From the NCBI GenBank assembly GCA_029251165.1, contig JAQXDW010000012.1:1-56420 (forward strand): a stretch of DNA of 56,420 nucleotides. The letters are read 5' to 3'. Below, in pieces: positions 1-7,569 of the stretch (positions within the stretch are counted from its first letter, which is position 1; the number at the start of each line of letters is the position of its first letter). The translations under genes and the position numbers were made by a program. The stretch is from Myxococcota bacterium (GTDB lineage: Bacteria > Myxococcota_A > UBA796). The notes beneath the pieces are model-generated. The model had not been told where the DNA came from. It worked only from the letters and a program-made list of their open reading frames with translations, and searched no databases.

Positions 1-2
1 CC

Positions 3-800
3 GTCTTCGCTGTCCTTGGATGCAGCGACGACACCAAGACCACCACGCCCACTGAAGAGGCCGACGCAGACACCGACGCGGACACCGACGCGGACACCGA
101 CGCAGACACCGACGCAGACACCGACGCAGACACCGACGCAGACACCGACGCGGACACCGACGCAGACACCGACACCGACATCACGATTGTCGACCGAGGT
201 GCAGACCTCCCGCTCGGTGACGAGTACGCCAAGCTGTCTCATGAATCAGACCGGTTCGGCGTCGACACCTACGGGTACAGTGCGGACTCGTTCACCCTCA
301 GCGAGCGCACAACTCTGGTCTCAGCGGACTTCTTTGGTGAGGTAATCCTCTCCTTCTACCGAGAGTTGCCCGCATTCAGCGTGTACATCCTTGAGAATTC
401 TGGTGACAACCTGCCGGATGGAAATCCAGCGCTCGAGGATGCGCTCGTTCACCTTGAGCAGATCCAGCCCGGAAGCGGTGCGGAGGTCATCTTCGAGTCA
501 GATGATGACGATTATGATGTTCGCGTTGACTTCACGGATGCCAACCAGGGAACCGAGATCTCCTTGCCTGCAGGAGACTACTGGCTGGTTGCAGCAGCGT
601 ATGGTCCCGATGCCGGCGCGGGTGATCCGACGCTCTCCTGGACATGGCGCTTCTCCTCAAGCGCCTCCGATGAGGCCCCCAGGTACATCACCAACAACTT
701 CTCAGACACCCCAGACTGGGAGCCGGTCGAGAACAACACGTCAGAGGCGACCGCTTCCGCCATGGCGTGGACGATGCTCGGAAGAACAGGAGCGGAGTGA
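3..800 (+). CDS. Asp/Thr-repeat surface lipoprotein, 5' end outside window
   Basis: The reading frame is open from the first bases of the window and ends at TGA 798-800, so the start codon is missing. The first visible residues, VFAVLGC, look like the end of a lipoprotein signal peptide with the lipobox cysteine. Nine copies of a DAD-T unit follow, then a globular beta-rich domain of about 200 residues. I do not recognise the globular part. The acidic repeat would act as a flexible, possibly calcium-binding stalk that holds the domain off the membrane. The gene stands alone and is followed by a hairpin terminator. The decayed gene at 2262-3006 has the same design and may be a paralogue. Cell-surface location is inferred from the lipobox; the function is unknown. 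Confidence 0.8.
   Translation, partial: VFAVLGCSDDTKTTTPTEEADADTDADTDADTDADTDADTDADTDADTDADTDADTDTDITIVDRGADLPLGDEYAKLSHESDRFGVDTYGYSADSFTLSERTTLVSADFFGEVILSFYRELPAFSVYILENSGDNLPDGNPALEDALVHLEQIQPGSGAEVIFESDDDDYDVRVDFTDANQGTEISLPAGDYWLVAAAYGPDAGAGDPTLSWTWRFSSSASDEAPRYITNNFSDTPDWEPVENNTSEATASAMAWTMLGRTGAE
63..170 (+). repeat. 12-bp coding minisatellite (9 copies)
   Basis: Nine tandem copies of GACGCNGACACC encode (Asp-Ala-Asp-Thr)n just after the lipobox of the first gene. Only the third base of the Ala codon varies. Such an array can expand or shrink in frame and so change the length of the stalk. Confidence 0.9.
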
Positions 801-803
801 GTC

Positions 804-843
804 CACAGCGCGGCGTCTGAGCACCCGATGACGCCGCGCTGTG
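804..843 (+). terminator. Perfect 14-bp hairpin after the first lipoprotein gene
   Basis: CACAGCGCGGCGTC at 804-817 pairs perfectly with GACGCCGCGCTGTG at 830-843 around a 12-nt loop, starting 4 nt after the stop codon. No T tract follows. The position and the GC-rich stem fit a transcription terminator or an mRNA-end stabiliser. Confidence 0.7.
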
Positions 844-1345
844 TCCACAGAAGAACCCGACCGGGTCGGAGGGCACACCGCTCAAGGCAGACGGCGGTGC
901 CAGACCTGCCACGCATCCGACCGCGAGGAGAGCCCGCTCACGTGGCCCCCGTCGACACGCGTCTGGCGGCCGCACGGTGCTCTCCCTCGTCATGCCGCGC
1001 TTAGTCGGCTTCGCCGGGCCGGTCTCTTCTCCGGTGCCTCTAAGGGAAGGAGAAGAAGCAGGGACCGCTCCTCCAGCACCCTCGCCTCTCGGACTGCTCT
1101 CCACGCTCGCTGGAGGCACCGTGCTCGCTGGCATGGGTGGACCGTACACCAGTGACAAGCGATCGTGAGAGGCCATCAGGACCCAGGGGAGTCCAACCCA
1201 AGAACCAACCAGCCACGTTTATTTTATTCGAGTAGAGTCCGCTCTTGGTGTCTGATGTGTCGATAAGAATGCTCCTGACGACCCACCACAGCGACGAAGC
1301 ATGCTGCTCCCTGAGCACACACGGAACCCACACAGTCCGGCACCG
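844..1345. other. Non-coding gap
   Basis: I see no convincing gene between the hairpin and the stop of the Rieske gene. Open frames here lack ribosome binding sites and family resemblance. A short AT-rich patch (around 1215-1235) lies just beyond the 3' end of the Rieske gene. Confidence 0.5.
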
Positions 1346-1855
1346 CTACACCTGAATCCAGAGGATGCGGGGCTGCGCGACGGTGGCATATTGCTCCAGC
1401 GGGATGGGAGTGGGACCGGCCTGCACGGAGCCATCCATCAAGAACGCGGCCCCGTGGCAGGGGCAGATGACACGACTGCCGCCCGAGTACTCGATGGTGC
1501 ACCCCTCATGAGTACAGACCGCGGACAGGGCCGAGAAGCACCCCTCTTCATAGTGAACGACCAGGATAGACTCACCAGAGATGGTGACCAGCGCCGAGCC
1601 ACCGACTGCGGCGAGCGCGGGATAGTCTGCCAGCGACAGAGGGACCCACCCCTGGCCGTCAGTCACCTCTGACGGTGGACACGCTGCGATGGTCTCGTCA
1701 GGGGCAGTGCTGGTGTCGTCTTCATCCTGAGGAGAGGTGTCAGGCTCCTCGGAAGGGACGCTGGGAGTACACCCGATGCCGAGCAGGGACAGCATCGTGG
1801 CACCACGGGCCAGCAGCCACCGACGCGAGCTGAATCGAGTATCGGAATTTTTCAT
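1346..1855 (-). CDS. Tat-exported Rieske [2Fe-2S] lipoprotein
   Basis: This 169-residue protein starts at ATG 1853-1855, preceded by GGGAGAG. A longer frame runs upstream but has no signal peptide. The N-terminus has a twin-arginine segment (SSRRWLLARG), a hydrophobic stretch and the lipobox LGIGC, then an acidic Ser/Thr/Glu/Asp linker. The C-terminal Rieske domain carries both cluster-binding boxes, CTHEGC and CPCHGA, including the two extra cysteines that form the disulfide in bc1-type Rieske proteins. The family moves electrons in quinol-cytochrome c reductases or works as a soluble electron carrier. No cytochrome b or c1 gene lies nearby, so its partner is unknown. Tat export fits a cluster assembled in the cytoplasm. 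The Rieske call is firm; the redox partner is not. Confidence 0.9.
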   Translation of the reverse strand: MKNSDTRFSSRRWLLARGATMLSLLGIGCTPSVPSEEPDTSPQDEDDTSTAPDETIAACPPSEVTDGQGWVPLSLADYPALAAVGGSALVTISGESILVVHYEEGCFSALSAVCTHEGCTIEYSGGSRVICPCHGAAFLMDGSVQAGPTPIPLEQYATVAQPRILWIQV

Positions 1856-2261
1856 CGCTGCCGCTCTCCCGAGAGGTTCGGACGCAGCCAGGCCGTCCGC
1901 AGTGCTCCACAGCATACCGCGGCCCAGTCTCTGAGACTCGACCCCGGAGGCAGCACCACGGCGGTCGAAGACATGAGCGGCGCTGCGACTCAGCAGCGCA
2001 CGGAGCCATCGACTGGCTGAATACATGGTCAGGCCCGGTCACGTACCCTGGCGTCGTACCGGCCCCCTATGGAGCACCGAGACGGCCCGCCAGAAGAGGG
2101 CAGAGCACTCCTCAGAGTCACGGAGAAGACGCCACACGGCAGCACTGCGCTACAGAACCATTTCAGCGCCTTTCAACGACGTACAGTGCCACTCACCATT
2201 TTACAATCAACCCATACACTATTCATGGAGGATTTCGGACCCGAGAAAGTCGTTCCGATTA
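1856..2261. other. Divergent upstream region
   Basis: About 400 bp separate the Rieske start (minus) from the remnant lipoprotein start (plus). It must hold the Rieske promoter. Composition turns AT-richer around 2190-2270. I see no gene or clear operator. Confidence 0.45.
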
Positions 2262-3006
2262 ATGATCCTCGTGCTCGGATGTGGAGGCAAGAGCACTGGC
2301 AGCGGCGCTATCGGAGACACCGATGCAGACACCGACTACTCCCCGCTATAGAGCCAGGACATGGTATATACGGACTGTGTATTTGCCCTTTACCCAGGCA
2401 ATATGGTCTTCATCCTTGAGCTGTTGACCGCGCGCTCTGACGGCACCTGTCCAGCCATTAAGGAGAACGACGCGATGCGTCACGGGAGGCTGAGCTGACA
2501 GCGCACAACCTGGAAAGGATCGCTTGTCAGCACTGCGTCCGGAGAGGATGGATCCAGCTTCGCCTACAGTGATCTCGGCTACACCACGGCTGCTGGCGGA
2601 CTGGCCCTCAGCGACTCGATCACGGCCGAGTCGCTTGGGACCAAGGGCTCAAGAAGCGAGCGGCTCCAGACCGACGACTGGATGCTTAGCGACCTCGACG
2701 CAACGGAAGCCGGTGTCCTCTCGACCTCGTTCTCAGGGCGCTCCGTCGAGGGTGACTTTTTCTACATGCTGCTTGGTGAAGCAGGAAGCTTCACCCTCAC
2801 GGGCGAGGCCGACATCGAGGGCATGGAGCAGCAGGGACGTCGCCTCCGAGCAGCTCTGCGACTCTGAGCGCGACAGCGGATCGATCGTGATGGAGGAAGC
2901 CGACACCGTCACGCTCGCCTTCGCCGGCGACACGGTCTGTGATGGATGCACGCCATGGAGCAGAAACGGCGGGCCCTCTGGAGAGAGCTGCGAAGAACAA
3001 GAGTAG
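2262..3006 (+). pseudogene. Decayed Asp/Thr-type lipoprotein gene
   Basis: Reading from ATG 2262, the frame gives a lipoprotein leader (MILVLGCGG), a short DTDADTD linker and then TAG at 2349-2351. The same frame continues with protein-like sequence, is cut again by TGA at 2496-2498, and then runs as a plausible beta-rich domain to about 2865. Near 2820-2840 the coding signal moves to the next frame and ends at 3006 with a Cys-containing tail (VCDGCTPW, ESCEEQE) typical of extracellular lipoproteins. Two nonsense changes plus a frameshift in one gene mark it as a pseudogene. The design matches the gene at the window start, so it may be a decayed duplicate. Sequencing error could explain one lesion but hardly all three. 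Confidence 0.7.
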
Positions 3007-3226
3007 CTCAGTAGCGTGCCCGGCCACGTCAACCAAGCATCAGCAATGACGTGTCGTGCACTACCGATCCCCACTCCAGTAAGTATGAAGGTATATCTCG
3101 TCCCACCTCACGATACTGCTGGAAGTTGGCGAACAGTACAGTTCATGCGGTGCAGAACCCATATGGTTCTTACGAAGAATATACTTCAATTCGCCTCGTA
3201 GAGAAATTTCACGTTATAAGTTTACG

Positions 3227-3721
3227 GTGACAAAGAAAGCAAGCATTATTTGTGACGTGGGACGAAGCATCTGTGCATGGTGTGGACGCATCACCGCCAC
3301 CGGTGACACAAACCTACCCGAGACACATGGAATCTGCGCATCCTGCGCTGTCCATAATGGTTTTATGGAAGTCTATTCTCTTCCAGATGCAAACAACGCA
3401 CAGCTCGATACGCTACCATTCGGCATTATCCGACTCGGCCATGATAACCGCATCATCGCATACAACCGATGGGAGTCAGACTTTGCACAACGAGACCCAG
3501 ATAAAGTTATCGGTAAGTGTTTTTTCACTGAAGTCGCCCCATGCACCAATGTTCGATCCTTCCATGGCGTAGTCCGCCGACTCCAGGACGCCGGGGTCTC
3601 TAATGCGTGTGAATTCGACTTTGTGTTTGAATTCGACCATGGATACGTCATGGTCTTTATACAAGCCATCTACAATGCGACCAACAACACCACCCTCCTG
3701 TTGGTCCAGCAGAAGCAGTGA
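3227..3721 (+). CDS. Photoactive yellow protein homologue with N-terminal CxxC/HxxCxxC module
   Basis: This 164-residue protein starts at GTG 3227 (weak ribosome site). Residues 57-161 align without gaps over the core to photoactive yellow protein (PYP), the blue-light sensor that binds p-coumaric acid through a cysteine. The chromophore cysteine is present in the diagnostic APCT box (Cys106, PYP Cys69). Tyr79, Glu83 and Arg89 match PYP Tyr42, Glu46 and Arg52, while PYP Thr50 and Tyr98 are Ala87 and Phe136. FGxIxL, RDPxxVIGK and FFxxVAPCT are all conserved. Residues 16-40 hold C-x2-C, His34 and C-x2-C, like the short zinc-binding-type motif ending in HGICxxC seen in some bacterial sensor kinases. 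There is no membrane segment. Chromophore genes (tyrosine ammonia lyase, p-coumarate ligase) are not in the window. Base composition is clearly lower in G+C (near 50% in lines counted) than the surroundings. A hybrid kinase gene follows on the same strand and is a plausible partner. Confidence 0.88.
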   Translation: MTKKASIICDVGRSICAWCGRITATGDTNLPETHGICASCAVHNGFMEVYSLPDANNAQLDTLPFGIIRLGHDNRIIAYNRWESDFAQRDPDKVIGKCFFTEVAPCTNVRSFHGVVRRLQDAGVSNACEFDFVFEFDHGYVMVFIQAIYNATNNTTLLLVQQKQ

Positions 3722-4296
3722 CCCAGCCCAGCTGCGCACCGACGCAGCAGCGTGATGGTCTTCCGCTCCCACAGCGTACAGGACATGCCATTGTCCATGA
3801 GACCTCAGCGGCGGAGGTAACTCGCGATGCTTCTTGAGAAGAAGGGCCGGATGGTCGAAGAGACCGACGTCTTAACCGAGCGGCGGTCTCACCGCTAAAG
3901 CCTCACGGAGCAGCTTCAGTGGGCCAAGATAGAGAATCGACCCCATGGGAAGGCGCGGGGAGATGCATGAGGCGCCGCTGTCACAGCAATTTTTGCCACT
4001 AGCATACGGACAACAGAATTCGAACCGTAGATATCCTGGTCACAAACAAGTCAAGACATTGTATTTTCCATGTAATACACTTAACCATCGCCAATACGAT
4101 AATTATCTCCTAATAAGCTTAGATAATAAGCGATCAATGCCGTTCATCTTCGTAAAGTTCATACTGTCCATGTTTAAGCTCATCCATAAGGCTAAGCATT
4201 TGCGGTGTGACTTCCGATAACAGCATCGACTGATATGAAATCTGTTCTCGGCTCAGCAGGAGCTTTCAGAACATCTCCAATCTGCTCCTATGGTTC
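3722..4296. other. AT-rich gap between PYP and kinase genes
   Basis: This 575-bp stretch contains a segment at about 4000-4220 with only about 40% G+C, the lowest in the window. A 91-codon frame there (3945-4220) has no ribosome site or recognisable motif and I do not call it. The AT-rich part could carry the kinase promoter. A 14-mer at 3758-3771 (GTCTTCCGCTCCCA) recurs twice at 47994-48025. Confidence 0.5.
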
Positions 4297-5835
4297 ATGA
4301 TGATACCCACTCTATCCATCGTCGAAGATCAGAGCTTCCGGCTCGCACTAGAGGTCTGCCCGATTCCGTTGCTGCTTGTCTCGGGTGATGGAACGATTCT
4401 CTACGCCAACAATCTCGCCAGTCTCTTGTTTGAATCCTCAGAGATGGTTGGGACCACTGTGGACAACCTGCTCCCAGAGAGCCTGCGTGACAAGCACAAG
4501 TCTTATCGCCATTCTTATATGAAGGAACCAACCCAGCGAGAGATGGGAGGGAAGAGAGCTCTCTTTGCTCGACGATTCTCTGGAGAGACATTCCCCGTCG
4601 AGGTAGGTCTCAACCCTGTTCAGGGCGGAGAGCACAGCATGGTCCTGTGCTCGGTTATCGATATCTCAGAGCGAAAGCGCATGGAGAGAGAACGCGAAGA
4701 GCTGCTTGCACACACCATGGAAGAGCAGCGTCTAAAGAGCCTGGGCGTGCTCGCGGGGGGAATTGCACACGACTTCAACAACCTGCTGGTGGGAATTATG
4801 GGGAACGCCTCATTCGCCTCTGCCCTCCTGGACTCAGACCACCCCGCTAGAGAGTGCCTCGATGATGTCCAGCTCGCCTCACAGAAGGCGGCTGATCTTG
4901 CTCAGCAGATGCTGGCCTACTCAGGAAAGGGCCGCTTTGTCATCGAGCCGCTCAACCTCTCAGACACTGTACGAGAGATGAGCGGCCTGCTGCGCTCCTC
5001 GATGCCCGGACACGTATCGCTGAAGCTTTCTCTGTCCTCACAGCTTCCGATGTTTGAGGCCGATATCAACCAGATCAGACAGGTGGTCATGAACCTGATC
5101 ACCAATGCGATCGAGTCGATCGAGCCTCCGTCTGGAACGGTACGCATCCGAACCGACACAGTGTGGGTCGACCGCGACTACCTCCGACAGATGGACTTCA
5201 CCACCCTCACCGAGGGGCGCTACATCTTGTTTGAGATCAGCGACACCGGCTGTGGAATGAGCTCCGAGACGAAACAGAAGATGTTCGAGCCCTTCTTTAC
5301 AACCAAGAACACCGGGCACGGCCTGGGACTGGCTGCAACCCTCGGTATTGTCAGAGGACACAAGGGGGCCCTCCAGGTTTACTCCGAGCCTGAGCAGGGA
5401 ACCGCCATCAAGCTGCTCTTCCCCACCATCAAGAACGACGCTTCAGAAGAGAAAACTATCCAAAAAGGCGGTTACTTGCTTATCGCTGAGGACAACCTGA
5501 TTGTACAGCGTCTGCTCAATCGGATCCTTCGCTGGGCCGGGTACGAGATACTGATGGCCAATGATGGATTGGAAGCAATCGAATTGTTTAAGAATCATGG
5601 CTCGATGATTCGTCTGGTGTTGCTGGACATGTCCATGCCACGTATGGACGGCAAGGAAGCCTTTCAGCACATCCGGTCCATCAATCCGAGCATCCCGATC
5701 CTGCTCAGCAGTGGCTTCAACGAGCAAGAAGCCACCACCCACTTGTCTGGACAAAACCTGACGGGATTTATCCAGAAGCCATATCGAAAGGATACTCTTC
5801 TCAAGATCATCCAGCAAACGCTCGACGAGATGTGA
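4297..5835 (+). CDS. Cytoplasmic PAS hybrid histidine kinase
   Basis: This 512-residue protein has a PAS domain (about residues 12-125), a HisKA domain with phospho-acceptor His158 in GGIAHDFNNLL, a HATPase domain and a C-terminal receiver. The ATPase shows the N box NLITNAIES, the G1 box DTGCGM and the G2 box GHGLGLA. The receiver has the acidic pair near residue 399, Asp444 in LVLLDMSMP and Lys494. There is no signal peptide or membrane helix, so the signal is internal. The His box type (AHDFNN) belongs to the NtrB-like hybrid kinases common in Myxococcota. ATG codons at 4297 and 4300 are both possible. The gene follows the PYP gene by 575 bp and shares its lower G+C, so a light-to-phosphorelay link is an attractive inference. 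No DNA-binding response regulator is nearby. Confidence 0.93.
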   Translation: MMIPTLSIVEDQSFRLALEVCPIPLLLVSGDGTILYANNLASLLFESSEMVGTTVDNLLPESLRDKHKSYRHSYMKEPTQREMGGKRALFARRFSGETFPVEVGLNPVQGGEHSMVLCSVIDISERKRMEREREELLAHTMEEQRLKSLGVLAGGIAHDFNNLLVGIMGNASFASALLDSDHPARECLDDVQLASQKAADLAQQMLAYSGKGRFVIEPLNLSDTVREMSGLLRSSMPGHVSLKLSLSSQLPMFEADINQIRQVVMNLITNAIESIEPPSGTVRIRTDTVWVDRDYLRQMDFTTLTEGRYILFEISDTGCGMSSETKQKMFEPFFTTKNTGHGLGLAATLGIVRGHKGALQVYSEPEQGTAIKLLFPTIKNDASEEKTIQKGGYLLIAEDNLIVQRLLNRILRWAGYEILMANDGLEAIELFKNHGSMIRLVLLDMSMPRMDGKEAFQHIRSINPSIPILLSSGFNEQEATTHLSGQNLTGFIQKPYRKDTLLKIIQQTLDEM

Positions 5836-5971
5836 GGCACGGTGGCAGGAGCTTGATGGCCGAAGCACCGCAACAAAGACGCCATCGTTCCAAGAGATAA
5901 AGACCTGCAGCCACCGATGAGTCCGGTATGAGCATCCTGTAGCAAGGACAGTCCATACCCGCCCTTGGTGG

Positions 5972-6628
5972 CTACAGCTCTGCTGGCGTCAGGCTGTGCT
6001 CGTCTCGAAGGGAGATCTGGTCGAGCCTCGCACGTGTCGTCACCTGCTGCCGGAGAGGCTCCGAGGCGGCCTTCGGCAGCAGGCCAATCGACATCAAGAA
6101 CCAGCGGTTTCCGTCCGCGTCCACGTGCAGCCCCCACTCCGAGGACCACTCGACGCGAGCCTGTCCCCACTGACTGTAGAGGTCATTGCGGATCTGGACC
6201 GCCTCCAAGAACGCATCCTCATCCGAGTCCGGCATCGGCACCGCGAAGGTTGCCAGGCACGGGAACCCCTCACAGTCCACTCTGCGGGGAGAGGCTCCGA
6301 TGGCCGCCGTGAAGTCCTCCAGCAGCCCCGCCTGAAAACGGTCCGGCTGCAGCTCTGGAGGGATGTCCTCAGGCCACGGCTCAGGCTCTCCCATCAGCGC
6401 ATCGAGCTGTCTACGGAGGGCCGCCTCCTCCACCATCAGCTGTTCCCCCCAGGAGCTTCTCTCGGAACGGCCAGCGGAGCGAAGCGCGCTGTGGGTCTCC
6501 GTAGAGAGCATGCCGGTACGCTCAGGGGCGATGACCGGCAGCGGTGCTGGCGGGCCCCCCAGGCTCCACCCCAGCCCAAGGGCGACCGCAGCCAGGACGA
6601 CTCGAATCAGAGCGCGGCGTTGGCCCAT
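5972..6628 (-). CDS. Exported protein of unknown function, paralogue of upstream gene
   Basis: This 218-residue protein has an N-terminal hydrophobic segment (residues 8-25, signal anchor or signal peptide) and a soluble domain. The core shares a pattern with the gene just upstream: E-PWPEDIPPELQP-F, then DCEGFPCLATFA. The two cysteines in DCxxxPC probably form a disulfide outside the cytoplasm. It overlaps the end of the upstream gene by 22 bp, so the two are one transcript and probably translationally coupled. I do not recognise the family. The shared motif suggests a tandem duplication followed by divergence. Confidence 0.75.
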   Translation of the reverse strand: MGQRRALIRVVLAAVALGLGWSLGGPPAPLPVIAPERTGMLSTETHSALRSAGRSERSSWGEQLMVEEAALRRQLDALMGEPEPWPEDIPPELQPDRFQAGLLEDFTAAIGASPRRVDCEGFPCLATFAVPMPDSDEDAFLEAVQIRNDLYSQWGQARVEWSSEWGLHVDADGNRWFLMSIGLLPKAASEPLRQQVTTRARLDQISLRDEHSLTPAEL

Positions 6629-7251
6629 GCCGTCTCCAGTCGCTGAGTGAGGCGCGGGCCGCTGATATCGTCGGAGTGAGCACCGAGGGTAATCCAGCTG
6701 CCGTGGGGGCTGGTGTTGATGTGCGCATCGATGGGCAGGCCCATGCGCTCCTCCAGCGCAGCGCGGATGTCCATCAGATCCATCAGGTCCTGCGAATCCG
6801 CTGAGATGACCTCGTCGTCATACGCTGCCAGCGTAGCAACACATGGGTACTCGGAGCAGTCAAGCTCCTCCAGCTCTCCGATGCCCATCTCTTCGATGAC
6901 TTCAGCAAGAAGAGTCTCGAACACCTCCGGCTGGAGCGCAGCAGGGATCTCATCAGGCCAGGGCTCTTCTGCAGGACTCAGCTCGTCCAGCGTCGCGCGC
7001 AGGGCAGCGATTCGCCCCGATACACCTAAAAGCTGCCGCAGCGTCACAGGCTCCGCTGCGGATGCCGGTGCGAGAACAGCCTGAGGAGGACGCTCTCGCA
7101 CCGGCATGGAAGCGGCGCCTGAAGCCTCCCGCTCTGGAGGGTGCTCAGACCTCGGCCTGGGCACCGCTGATGTCGCGGCTCCCGTGCTGGCGAGCAGCCA
7201 TCCACAGCCAAAAGAGAGAAGGACTATCAGGACTGTGATGATGTTTTGCAT
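6607..7251 (-). CDS. Exported protein of unknown function, first gene of duplicated pair
   Basis: This 214-residue protein begins with a short hydrophobic segment (IITVLIVLLSFGCGWLLA) that could be a signal anchor, or a lipobox-like FGC. A Pro/Arg/Ala-rich linker follows, then a domain with PWPDEIPAALQPEVF and DCSEYPCVATLA, the same signature as in the next gene. ATG 7251 has no strong ribosome site. Both genes lie on the minus strand with a 22-bp overlap. Function is unknown; envelope location is inferred from the leader and the paired cysteines. Confidence 0.75.
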   Translation of the reverse strand: MQNIITVLIVLLSFGCGWLLASTGAATSAVPRPRSEHPPEREASGAASMPVRERPPQAVLAPASAAEPVTLRQLLGVSGRIAALRATLDELSPAEEPWPDEIPAALQPEVFETLLAEVIEEMGIGELEELDCSEYPCVATLAAYDDEVISADSQDLMDLMDIRAALEERMGLPIDAHINTSPHGSWITLGAHSDDISGPRLTQRLETAWANAAL

Positions 7252-7290
7252 AGTGGGCTGTGGTGAGGTGAGCCCTCTCTACCTACCACA

Positions 7291-7527
7291 ATGTCTCTGC
7301 ACTTCATCAAGCCCACCACCTTCGACCCCAATGACCTTGACACCGCTCAGTCTCAGGTCTTCTTCTCCAGCAACGGCGACTCGTGGAATGTCGACGTGGG
7401 ATGGATCGCCATGAACCTGGACGGGGTACCCGAAGGGCAGGATGCCTACCAGGAGCTCGAGTCGCTCATGGGGGGCTCTGCAGGTGGCCGAGTGATGGCA
7501 TGCCGGGCGGCGACTCCCCTCCCCTGA
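7291..7527 (+). CDS. Small hypothetical protein (78 aa), uncertain
   Basis: An ATG-initiated frame of 78 codons with mostly C/G third positions and protein-like N-terminal composition (MSLHFIKPTTFDPND). The last twenty residues look less natural and the ribosome site is poor, so it may be a truncated remnant or chance. It sits between a divergent gene upstream and a convergent one downstream. No family is recognised. Confidence 0.4.
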   Translation: MSLHFIKPTTFDPNDLDTAQSQVFFSSNGDSWNVDVGWIAMNLDGVPEGQDAYQELESLMGGSAGGRVMACRAATPLP

Positions 7528-7569
7528 GGCTGTTTTCCCCGGGGAGGCGTCACTGCCCAGCGCATCCGC

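Noticed and set aside
3798..3900. Possible transposase remnant (MLLEKKGRMVEETDV frame)
   Set aside because: A 23-codon frame is too short and no inverted repeats or DDE motif are visible.
3945..4220. 91-codon frame in the AT-rich gap
   Set aside because: No ribosome site, no domain and low-complexity AT-driven residues (Lys, Phe, Ile). The region is better read as promoter DNA.
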